A stretch of DNA of 64,000 nucleotides from Parapristionchus giblindavisi (Eukaryota > Nematoda > Chromadorea > Rhabditida > Diplogasteridae). Every line of letters begins with the position of its first letter. Position 1 is the stretch's first letter. The stretch is from NCBI GenBank assembly GCA_943737045.1, contig CALSFV010000146.1, forward strand, positions 41,369 to 105,368. Reading direction: 5' to 3'. The notes beneath the pieces were generated by a model. It did not search any database. It had not been told where the DNA came from and was given only the letters and a program-made list of their open reading frames with translations. Below, in pieces: positions 1 through 11,300 of the stretch. The translations under genes and the position numbers were made by a program.

Positions 1-3000
1 TATCCGATTGTTTCTGTAGAAGAACGAAATTCGTGAAGTGACGCCCTGAGGATGAATCTAAAAGGATAATTATTGATTGATTGATAGAGGAGATATTATT
101 GATTACCTCAGGATTGGGAACTCTTACAAATAGAATAGATGGATCAACAGGAGATGTAGCTGATGATACGGTAGATCTCCACGTATCTTTACCATTCATC
201 GATGATGATTCAACCTAAACGAAAATCAATATTTCAATCTTTAGATACTGTAGTCTAACCTGTAGATCAGCGATCGAATTCACTTTGGAGAAGGAAACTC
301 TAATGAATACATGTGACTCTTTATCAACGGAAGGTCTCTCAGAATTAGCCACAGACCATATCATTTGAGATGTTATCATCTACAATATTGATTGATTTGA
401 ATATTATTGATAGATTTATCTAACTTTTCGTGAGCACGCAAAGGCTACATAAGGAGGAGTGACTGACATGAGACGCGGATGGACCTGGAGATGAAGATAG
501 ATCAAAGATCAAAGATAAAAAAATCAATTACAGATAGATCAGAATCAAGGAATCGTCTAGACGCTGGATCATGAGTGAATGAAAGAGGAGATGAAAGATG
601 TGGTGATTGAGATATATTGATTAGTCCATCACAGACCTACAATTATCGATTGATTAGTATAAATAGTAGATAATACTACAGTAATCTTCTTACATGATGT
701 CTCTCTACAGTAGAATTATAGCAGTTCGGTTGACAGTATCTACCGTATCCATCTCTAGCAGTTACCGTAACCGTTCGTGAAACATCAGCACTAACCTTCG
801 GTAGAGGAACGTACACCGTCCCCTCAAATGTTAAAAAAAATAAAATTTAAATAAATAAAATTTAAAAAAATACCGGTAATTCAGGATATTCCATCGTCTG
901 ATTGAGGTATACAGTTGTCTTGTATCCATCACCGTAATCTACAGTAACCGATGCCAAAGTATCACGCAGACCCCGACCATCCTGTAATTGCTTCAGTGTA
1001 TTTAATCAACTTAACCGACTATCAACTTCTTCAAACTTTCTGAAGTTCGAACTTTATTATCAAACTTTGGAGTTACTAGGGAAACTTGGCAGATTGGACA
1101 GAACCCTTATTTTTGCAGACATTTCCCACATAAGTGATGACGAACTTTACAAAATGAAAGAAAGAATTCAAATGTTTCAGCGATAAGATAATAGATCGAA
1201 TGATTATCTAACAAATAATGAATACCTCATCAATAAGTAATGCTTTAGTCCATACAATTCCTCCTTTCAATGGTGATTTCTTCTTTGATTTAGTGGGCGG
1301 AGTCACGTCTTCTTGCGAATTTGGACTATTCTTCTGTAGACGACGAGCGAGTTCAACACGAGGAGGAAGACGACATGAACCCTGAGATTATTAATCAATA
1401 CAATGAAGTCAATCAATAAATCGATAATTGTCTATTCAAATTTGATCTACCTCCATAGATCTTAATATGAAATAAGTGTTCACGAAAACAGACAACAGAT
1501 TCAAATGGATTCTAATTTCGTTGGTTTGAATAATAAATCGATTAATGTATTACCCTCATACATGTGCTCTTATAACAGATAGCTGATCCCTCGAATCCTG
1601 TACAATTTCCACCCAGGACTACTTTAGATCTGAAATAGAGACTGATGACAAACTCCATTGATGTAGTACAATACCTGCACTTCCATTCTTTCTCATCACA
1701 GAAAATATAGGGTGATTGACATGTTGGTTTAGATTTAGTACAATGGATAATTGGTTCATATTCGTACCTTAATAATATAAAGATATATTGATTCTAAAGA
1801 AAGATTCAATATACTATAGTACCATTCATCAGTATATCGATTGGATAATCCATCTCTATTCGTTATACTAAATGGTTTCATTTGAGCATCCAATTCTTGC
1901 AATTTCGAACATGTTTTCTGCAAGGGATAAATATGAGATATGTGTATAGAGTAAGTTCATTTACCTCTGCATATTCCGATTCTCTTCTATCTCTTGACTG
2001 TTGCTTCTGTCGGAATCTACAAAAGATCAAAGATCAAAATGGAAGGAGCCACGAGATACAGTATACCTTTCCCATAGAGAGTCAATGAATGCATGATGTA
2101 GATAGAAGGAAGGATCATTAGGAGATACACGGATGACAAACATGAATCCTCCCACCCATACATGGGATAGACCATGCATTGATTCAAATGTCTTAATCAC
2201 AATATATTTTAGAATTATAAATAGTTTTAAATAATACTATTTTTATATTAAAATCAGTATTATTATTCCTTATTATCATTTAATCGAGAGTTTACAGTAA
2301 CATTTGAACTTTCTCACCCAAACACACCCATGTTTGTATCTATCTACCCATTCCAACTAATTCATCTACAAGACAAATCCACATAAATAATTCATCTTAA
2401 AAGTCCCCGTAAATGACTAAACATGTTTTTTTTCAACATTGATGATTGATTCAGAATAACACTAATGTTCAAAAGATGCGAAAAGAAAGAAAAAAAACAG
2501 AGAAATAATCTCCTCGTTTTGCACACTCTCTCGACTTTTCGTAACTTTTGAACACAACATGAATCTAACCTTATCATGACAGAAAGTGAGATCAGAATAG
2601 TTCTTTCTTGATTCAATCCAATCAATATCTCGTGGACCCAATAATCGATCATTTGCACGACCACCAGTAGACCTGTAGAGTACGGTACACTATTTACTTA
2701 TCATGAACTGACTCACTCTATCTTGGTCTACAATGATACATCAACTACTCTATTATCATGATGGTCACATAAACCGGTTAACACATAACTGTTTAGGTTT
2801 CCATCTCAAAATGCACAGAAAGAACAAGAGTAAATTGCGCGTGGGTGCGAGTAATATATCTAATATACATTAATAGAAGAAGGAATAGGATATGACAGAA
2901 TTGAACTGACGATGTTTTTTGTATCTTCGAAAAGAATGTAATGATTATGAGTCAGTCCAGGGTGTGGTTAGAACGGAGATATAGAGAGAGGAATAGAGAG

Positions 3001-4313
3001 AAATAGAAGAAAAGATAAAGACATAGAAGCAGATAGAGGTAGAGACAGAGATGTACAGAGAGCTAAAGGTAGAGAAAGTATAAAGATGGAAGAAGGATGG
3101 ATAAAAAAGGGAACGATGAAAGGTCATCGTGATCAGGATAAACTTCTCCTACCACGTAACAATGAGACATTTCGATTGATAAAGTGCAAATATCGATTGA
3201 TTGATTAATTGATCGATAGATTGACTAACCGATAAAGTCTTTTGACAGGAATTTCACTCAATGGCATGTATACATTAGTCTCCCAATCTTTGAATGGTCC
3301 AGTCTTCACATATCCATTTCCATTCCCTAATAACTCATCTGACCATAACACTGAATCTGCTGGACGAGGAAGACCTACAAAAAATTGCAGTAAATCAAAT
3401 AATCAACCAATAAATGAAGTAATCGAAAAAGATGAGATTACGGCATGACGAGAGGTGTGGTACAAAGAACTATCATCCGTGAATATAAGACAACAAAGGT
3501 GGAGGAAATATAAGAAAAGGAAGTAAAAAGGAGGTGACCTTGGTCTAGAGTAGAATCCCAATAGGGTAAGAATGCATTCGGTCGTTCTTTCTGTAAAGCT
3601 ATCTCGAATTGACGAAGAAATTCACGATGCCATGGAAGAAATGCTGGACCCCAATGAGCACCTTAATATTGATATTTGATCTTTAGACAGATAAATTGAT
3701 CTTTGATCACATACCAGGTGCACTATCTGGATAGTGAACAAGAGTGTGTAGATCCCATGCTGTGATGTTGTCAACCTTAATTGATCTTTGATCTCTATGA
3801 ATCAATCAATATATTTCTACCTGAGTATTCTTCAATTCGTTCATTGCTTCAAATACAATGGCTCTCTCTTCTTTCGTCATCATTCTAATCTCTCTTCTGA
3901 TAGTTTTCCTTGCCGTTGCTCGTTTCTAAACTTACTCTTTGATCTTTGATCTTTGATCTCTGAAAACTCACCGGCCTTCTGGCAGACTTGACACAGTTTT
4001 CACGTGTACATTTGTCAATAGCACGAAGATATGCAGATTGTTTCCCTTGAAATGGGGTTAAATGATAGAAGATAAGCTAATGTAATGACTCACTAGTAGG
4101 TTTATCAATCATTTCCATTGATATATTCATATTTCTTCCATTCATCCATATATCTCTATGATGACAAACCATCTCAAGTTGTTGAGAAGTAAAGAAATCA
4201 TCTTGTGATGGAAGTGAATGACAATCGATTGGTAGATCAAATGAACTATCGATTGATACGATGAGTAATAATAGTAGTAATAGTAGATGAACTATATGAT
4301 GATATGGACCCAT
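1..4313 (-). CDS. Tyrosinase (nematode type), partial at the left edge
   Basis: Copper oxidase of the tyrosinase family, secreted, of the kind used for cuticle or eggshell phenol oxidation. Nineteen exons read in frame (high to low): 4313-4094, 4045-3972, 3925-3821, 3775-3715, 3661-3539, 3374-3230, 2672-2570, 2191-2067, 2016-1965, 1917-1823, 1767-1675, 1629-1554, 1381-1226, 981-874, 822-694, 484-425, 379-260, 214-107, 57-1. The start gives a hydrophobic signal peptide. The CuA site is seen as HTLVHY and [15 protein letters not shown], the CuB site as HVWVGGFM and [16 protein letters not shown] cysteine-rich stretch ([19 protein letters not shown]) follows, as in nematode tyrosinases. The C-terminal region after it is long and I recognise no domain there; the stop lies beyond base 1. 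The substrate is not readable from sequence. It lies 325 bp downstream of MetAP1 on the same strand. Confidence 0.88.
2466..2553. repeat. Short foldback repeat, family A
   Basis: About 90 bp hairpin inside the 2673-3229/2569-2192 intron region of the tyrosinase gene. It starts with TTCAAAAG and ends with its complement CTTTTGAAC, with CTCTCTCGACTTTTCG in between. The same layout recurs at 45301, 52593 and 56328. Confidence 0.6.
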
Positions 4314-4638
4314 AACAGAAGTATCATTCCAAATAGACTAAGTAGATAGATAGATAGATAGGAGACTAACACATAAGGAGGGGGAGGAGTCAACTCTTTC
4401 TTTCTATTCTTTAAGTGTTCTTTTTCATTCTACGACTCCTATTCGGTATATCAATTGACTCATATCTTCCTCATTTCAATGTTATCACATCCTATTTACA
4501 CGATCAATTTATGCATATATACTCCTTTACGATCTCTAACAAGATGAAGTAAACATAACAATAACAGGGATGAAAACTACGGTGTACGGTGACTAACAAT
4601 TAATCAATAAATGAATCAATAATGATATATAGATATAT
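4314..4638. other. Intergenic, MetAP1 to tyrosinase
   Basis: 325 bp between two minus-strand genes. It holds a short GATA repeat near 4345 and otherwise A+T-rich unique sequence. It should contain the MetAP1 3' UTR and the tyrosinase promoter or trans-splice site. Confidence 0.5.
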
Positions 4639-7358
4639 CTAATGATTAAGTTGTAGTGGTATTTGTTCATAGAACCATGGTTTTCCTCCATCTCTTTGAG
4701 TCAGAATCTCACATCCATTATCAGTAACTAGTAACGTCTGTTCGAATTGAGCTGATCGCTTTCCATCACTCTGTAAATATATACAATCATTCCTCTTTTA
4801 AAAAAACTCCATTTGACTATTGTAATACTATCAACGTCATTTAAATGTATTGAATGAATGTGACTCTAAGCCCATCTTTTACTCTCTATCTATCTCACCT
4901 TCCTTCTCTTTCTTATATTCTCACACACTTTCCAATCACGTTCAAAAGCACACGAGAAATGGTGATAGAATGGACGAAAGATGAGAGGGAGGAGGGGACA
5001 GAGAGGAAGAGGAACAAGGGGACATCAATGGTATAGAGACAGAAGATAGAATACTACGAGATATCATGATTAAAGTGCCCTTCTCAATATAGTTCAGATC
5101 AATCGATAATCGAATAACCCTACCGTATCCTCCACAAGTATGACCAAAGTAACTTACAGTAACAGCAGTCCAATCATCAGGCCATCTATCATCGGAGTGC
5201 ACTCCAGCATTGATCATAGGTTCAATAGTGAATGAATTACCCGCTTGCATAACTCCCGGAGTACTATTGCCTGAATCAAGATGAGATTACAGTACTCCCT
5301 TTGTGTTATCATTGTAAATGTTCTCATTGATTGATTATAAGATGGGTTGGAATGATATGAACAAGAAGAAGAAGAATAGGAAAGTGAGTAAGAGGGACGA
5401 GGAACATTGACTAACTACCCCCAATTTAGTTGTTAGATATGACAACGAGGTTCTCAGAATGGCAGACAAAAAGAATCACAATGTTCATGTCATTCCCTCC
5501 CTATTTGGAACACTTGAATTAGTGAAAGGAGAAGAAGAATCTAAGTGGATAAATCTCTAATTCTATTTAGTCACATTAATCACTTTGTACTTACCTGCAT
5601 AATGGGGAATGTTCGGTGCAGTGTGGAAAAGCCTGAAATGAATCATTATTGATTGATTAACTGATTGATCTACTTCGAGAATAAGATGATTATTGAATGA
5701 TATAGAGTTGAACATGACAACGAGACTCTCACTTTCATACAAGCAAGTTTGATCATTCATTCACCCCCCCCCCCTACCTCCCTTCCTCTCTCTCTCTTTG
5801 ATTCAATCATAATCCATGCCATAGATGAACAAGAGTTAGACAATACTAGATAAGATGAGTAGACGAGACGAGTCAATGGCATACTATGAAACATACATGG
5901 GCGGGGGAACTCGATTCTAAAGGGGCATCCGAACAAAAAACGTTTACAAAAGGTTTACAAAGGACATTAAAAAAATTTTTCACATAACATAATTTTTACA
6001 TGGAGTGCATTCCACACAATTTTCGAAAAGTCCTAATTTTACAAGGGACACCCCATGTAGGCGCCCTTGTATGCTATGAAACATATAGGATGGATGAAGA
6101 CGAACCTATGGATGCCGTGTCCACAGAATGTCTTCACAACAGAGAACCCATGGGCATTTGCGTGCTTCTGAATCACATTACCGATCTCACGGAATTTGAC
6201 ACCCGGTCGGACTGAAAAAAAAAACAAATATTTGTTTATGTGATATGTGGAAGTGATATGTGATATGTGGAAGAGTTGAATATTTGGATAAAGGTGAAAA
6301 ACAAGAAACCGATAGCAATAGCTTTCTCCAGACATTCATAAGTTACTCGAACGAGATCTTGACTCTCCTTATCAACCTTGGTTCCTACGAGGAATGTTTC
6401 ATTCAGATCACCATGGAATCCACGATGGAATACGGTAACATCCACTGAAAAAAAGGATACGGTAATTTTTATTGATTGATTGGATATTGTAACCATTGCA
6501 TAGATCGCCATCTTCTAGCTTTCTCATATCAGGAATACCATGACATATGACCTCATTCACTGATGTACAACAACTCTTAGGGAACTTGTAGTATCTGAAA
6601 GCAATGGTGTAATTGACAGATTATGTAGTCTATAGTACCCAAGTGGAGATGGATAACATTCATTCTCAATACAAGCTTCATGTACTGCTCTATCGATCTC
6701 ATCTGTAGTCACACCTGGACCACACGCACGTGCTGCCTCGTTCAGAACCTACATAACATATGTAAACATAAGGTAGACTATTTCGTCATCTTACCGTTCG
6801 TCCTAGCTTGCACGCAACTTTGAGTCCTTCTTGCTCTTCTGGTGTCAGAACCTAGAATGTACATATTGCAGAGTAAAAGATTTGTTAAATAAATATCCTG
6901 GATTTAGAAATGGAACAAAATGGTAACCTTGACAATTCGATTGTTTCTGGCTTGTTGTTCAGAGAATGAAACACCTTCAGGATGAAGAGCATAATCAGGA
7001 CGAGTAATTGCCTCAGGAACAGTACGACGAGCTGATAAACGATGAGGACGAAGTGAACCAGAGAACTAAAGTTTATGATAAATTTATATCTCAAATATAA
7101 AGCATTGTACCTTGAAGTAAGGCCATGGATTGTATTCCTCATTAGGATCAATGTGAAGGGTCTTGTGAATGTTCCAATTGTCCTTGAAGCAAGCCTGAAA
7201 TATTCATTAGATTCTCGAACTAAGGTTAGAACGTTTACTACCTGATTGCAGAAGAAAGCATCGGTGAGCTTCAGTTTAATACATGACGGACATCTGAGTT
7301 TGGCTGGTTTGCCGCAGTCAATTCCTTGGCAGATTCGTCCTTCGAGAATATCTGTCAT
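4639..7358 (-). CDS. Methionine aminopeptidase 1
   Basis: Removes the initiator methionine from nascent proteins in the cytosol. Exons (high to low): 7358-7242, 7194-7111, 7065-6928, 6851-6795, 6748-6639, 6594-6494, 6444-6310, 6211-6106, 5632-5595, 5270-5158, 4770-4639. The N-terminus has the type-1 zinc-finger signature ([17 protein letters not shown], then FFCNQ). The catalytic metal ligands are all present: Asp in VDVTVF, Asp in HGDLNETF, His in [13 protein letters not shown], Glu in FTIEPMI, Glu in [28 protein letters not shown] is the typical substrate-pocket segment. Length is about 380 residues, normal for MetAP1 and without the lysine-rich MetAP2 N-terminus. It is head to head with Rpp21. 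Confidence 0.95.
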
Positions 7359-7630
7359 CTAGAAGAATCTTAATCATTAAATCACAGTAACTTTGAATAT
7401 TTAAAAACAATTAATTAAACAATATTTAAAATGGCAATTTATTTTTGAAAGTCATGATTTGTGGTGTATTACGGCGACATTTCACGAACTTAAGAATTAG
7501 ACCGTAATTACTGTTTCGCACGACGATTTCAAACTTATTCAGTTTTTAATATTTTAATCAAATTAATATGTTTATGTTATTTATTGACGACTCCAGATAT
7601 ATCCAGATTACGCGGCATGCTGCATACGTC
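7359..7630. promoter_or_regulatory. Divergent promoter region MetAP1 / Rpp21
   Basis: 272 bp separate the start codons of two divergent genes, so both promoters must lie here or overlap. It is A+T-rich with a TTTAAAAACAATTAATTAAAC stretch near 7400. I see no convincing TATA box. Confidence 0.55.
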
Positions 7631-8276
7631 ATGTCTGATGCGAAAAAGGAAGTGATCAAGCCCGCCGTTGTGAGCACAGCTCAAAAAAAGATACAAAAGG
7701 CAGCCGCCGTTGTTACTGATCAGCATATTCGACTCAATTTTCTTCATCAATCAGCTATTCTGATAGCCGAGCAAAGTGAGTCTAAAATGTATTCTTATTA
7801 CACGTTCGATATTCATTATCTCGTTGGCACTACATTCATGTTACTTGTAGGTTCTTCTGAAGAAGATGCGTTCACTAAATTAAGTCGTAAATATGTTCGA
7901 GAAATACGGGAATGTCTTAATGCTGATCGTGTCAGAGTTCAACCCAACTTCATGAGAACCTTTTGCAAAAAGTGCAAGCAAGTTTTTGTAAATGGCAAAG
8001 TTAAAAGGTAATGAGCAACTTATTTCCATGTAAATTTTGCTACAGTTTAATAATTTCTTTGCAGATTTGACCTAACTATGATTCAGAGAAAGGTGGTTCA
8101 ACGCAAATGTAGAAGATGCGGGTATGCATCTAACTTCCAGGTATATCATTCAATCATCTTGAGTTGTTCTGATTGATTAAATTCCAGATGGGTTCGGTAC
8201 TAACGCGTAATGAGAAAGCAAAAGAAGCAGAGAATAATGCTGATGAGTCTGATCAGAAGCAGACTATGATCTCATG
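7631..8276 (+). CDS. RNase P/MRP protein subunit Rpp21 (Rpr2/SNM1 family)
   Basis: Small protein of ribonuclease P, which trims the 5' leader of pre-tRNAs in the nucleus. Four exons: 7631-7775, 7851-8007, 8065-8140, 8188-8276. The frame runs MSDAKKEV... to a TGA. It has the Rpr2 layout: N-terminal helices (IRLNFLHQSAILIAEQ), a basic stretch RVQPNFMRTFCKKCKQ, then a zinc ribbon made from CKKC and CRRCGY with the second pair after RKVVQRK. About 150 residues, the usual size. An upstream in-frame ATG at 7568 exists, but the start at 7631 fits the family better. AATAAA at 8278 follows the stop closely, and DUS3 begins 111 bp on, suggesting a two-gene operon. Confidence 0.85.
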
Positions 8277-8387
8277 AATAAAAGTGATTATTTCAATCAT
8301 TGTTGTTATTTTCGTTTTATTTCGTTAGTAACGAACTATCATATCTTCATTTGTTACTACATTCATTCATTATATATGTTTTGTAGT
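8277..8387 (+). promoter_or_regulatory. Probable operon intercistronic region
   Basis: 111 bp between the Rpp21 stop and the DUS3 start. AATAAA lies at 8278-8283 and TTTTGTAG ends at 8386, just before the ATG at 8388. This is the size and order expected of a nematode SL2-type intercistronic region: poly(A) signal, T-rich spacer, 3' splice acceptor. No cDNA evidence is available here. Confidence 0.55.
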
Positions 8388-11300
8388 ATGACTATAATGG
8401 AAGGTGGTTCCGTTGAATTAGCGGAAGAAGTGGCTCAATTATCTGTCACGGATCAAGTAGCTCCTAAGAACGGATATTGTAATGTTAGTGTTGCTCCAAT
8501 CAAGAAGGAATTTCTCATCGAGGTATTTGGATCTAAGTTTCAATTGATCAATAAATTATTTGATGATGTAGACTCCATCGGAAGTAGATCAAGATAGTGG
8601 AGTAGTAGAGACGAAGGGTCAAGATAGAAGAGATAAAAGAGATCGTCGAGGAATGAATAAAGATAGAAAGAGGGAAATGGCAAGAACGGAAACGAAAGTA
8701 CGAGCTGCAGCTGTTAGATTATGTCCATCCGTTATACATAATGATGTCAAGTGCAAGTAAGACCATCTTATGATATGTTTAAAAGTTCCGAAAACAAGAT
8801 AACAGAAAACTCCTCCCTTTCGTTGTATTTCTTTCCTTTTTATGGCAGCACCACAATGGACTATATCGATTGATTTTGTATTTTGTTTAGGTTCGGTGAG
8901 AAATGTTCGAGTGAACACGATGTATCAGTCTTTTTGGAGAAGAAACCAGCAGATATTGGTTCAGTCTGTCCTGTATATGAAGCTAATGGAAAGTTAGTGA
9001 ATATTGACTTGTTTATCGTTTTATTATCATTCTCCGTTTATTTTTAATCTGCTTGTTTATCATGTCTTTAATTTTCTAATCTTTCTTATCTCTAGATGTC
9101 GTTTCTCATACGCTTGTCGTTTCGGATCTGCTCATATGGATGCTGATCTCAAGCAGGTATTACTGTAGTTTCAATCAATATTCATTTATTGATTTATTAG
9201 ATGGAGAAAGAACCAACGGTATCGAATGGAGAAGTGAGTAATCATCATTCAATGCATATCCAAGTTGCTATGCGAAAAAGAGAATATGATTTCTCACGAT
9301 CTGAAAAGGTTTGTTATTTTATTTATATTGATATTGTGTAATTCAACTAATAATATTTATCATAATAATAATGCCGCAAACCAAGTGCTTAATAGAACGA
9401 TAACATTGAATTGAAATAAAATAGGAATGATTATGTAGGAGGCTAGGATAATGAAAGATAAATCTGACACGATAATTTGATTATTGCAGGCAGTGGAAGA
9501 GCTGAAAGCAGGAGGAATTCTTCATGAAGGTGCAATGGAATGGGAGAAGAGGAAATTGGATATGAAAACATTGAAGGGAAAGAAATATCTTGCTCCACTC
9601 ACTACTGTTGTATGTTATTTTACTTGTCGTACATCACAAAGATGTTTCAGTAAAATAATTTCGTTATGATTATTCGCTATCATTCATCCTTGGTGGTTTC
9701 ATGTTTCAGACGTTCAATTTGAGCTTTATCTTCTAATCTTGTAGTTGTTTTGAGTATAGTAGAGTCCCTGTTATAGTATTGATACCAGCTAGCCGCTTCC
9801 AATATACCAGGGCTGAGGAATTTTACGATTTTCGTCATTTTTGGAATAATCAGTTAGATATTCTAGGGTAATCTTCCATTCCGTCGTCTTTGTGTTGAAT
9901 TAGGAGCTGAGATCACATGTGGAGAGATGGCATTGGCTACGAGTCTATTAGGAGGAACGCCCAGTGAATGGTACGGTAGAGTTATTGATTGGATTACGGT
10001 AGATGATAAGAATGATGATACTGTAAGTCTACGGTAGTATTATTGATTGATTACGGTAGATGATAAGAATGAGAATATTGTAGGCATAGGTCGAAAAGTA
10101 TGTTACAAAGTACCAAGCCTGACCGGATTTTGAGCGAAAATTTCACAAAAATCGAAAAAGCTGACCGAATTTTGAGCCAAAATTTCACATAAATCGAAAA
10201 ACTTGACCGGATTTTGAGCCAAATGTGCCAAAAATCGAAAAACCTGACCGGATTTTGAAAAGCGATAACCTAGCTATTCAACCTATGACTGTAGGTCTAC
10301 GGTACTGTTATTTCTTGGATTATGGTAGATGATCTGAATGAGGATACTGTAGGTCTCTAGTGAAGCGTCATTCATCTGAGAAGATATTTGGTGTACAAAT
10401 GGCTGGAGGATTTCCTGATACTATGGCTAAAGCAGGACAGATTATCGTTGATGAAATGGAGGTTAGATCCATACATTTTCGGTACCCTCGCCGTCTATTT
10501 TTATATAGTGGGTCAATTCTCGAAATAGGGTGGGTTGATACATAAAGTTCGTTATTTTCGCTTAAAAATCGTCATTTTTAGCTTCCTTTTTTATCAAGTG
10601 GCCTAAAATGGCCCTTATATAGTGGGTCAATCCTCGCACAGCGAGGGTATGGCAATGTATGGTTAGATCTACCTTATCAATTGTCTTATTAACCAGTGCA
10701 TTTTTTTGTCTTTTGTGAAGGTTATCTGATTTCACTATCTCTCTTATAGGTATGATGACATTGATGAATTGAATATTGATAGGTTGACTTCATCGATATC
10801 AATCTTGGATGTCCAATTGATGTAGTCAATCAGAAGGGAGGAGGATGTGCATTAGCTGCTAGAACGAATAAACTAATTGATGTACTCAAGACTATGAGAT
10901 ATGTCATGAAGGATGTACCACTGTTGGTTTCATTTATATCTTATCATATCTTGTATTATATTACGCATAACTTATTAGCTCATTTATATTTCATACATTT
11001 TCGGTACCCTCGCCGTTTATTTTTATAAAGTGGGTCAATTCTCGAAATAGGATGGGTTGATTCATAAAATTCGTTATTTTCGCTTAAAAATCGTCATTTT
11101 TAGCTTATTTTTTTTATCAATTGGCCTAAAATGGGCCTTATATAGTGGGTCAATCCTCGCACTACGAGGGTATGACAATGTATGTTTATATTTGTATTGT
11201 TTCAGTACGATCAAACTACGTACAGGATTGAAAGAGAATGAGTTAACAGCAGATAAGACATTGAGAAGTATATTGGATAAAGTTCCATTTGATCTTATTG

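Noticed and set aside
5087..5157. Extra MetAP1 coding sequence reading [12 protein letters not shown]
   Set aside because: It follows a strong GTAAGT donor and the next exon continues the conserved [12 protein letters not shown] directly, so it is intron.
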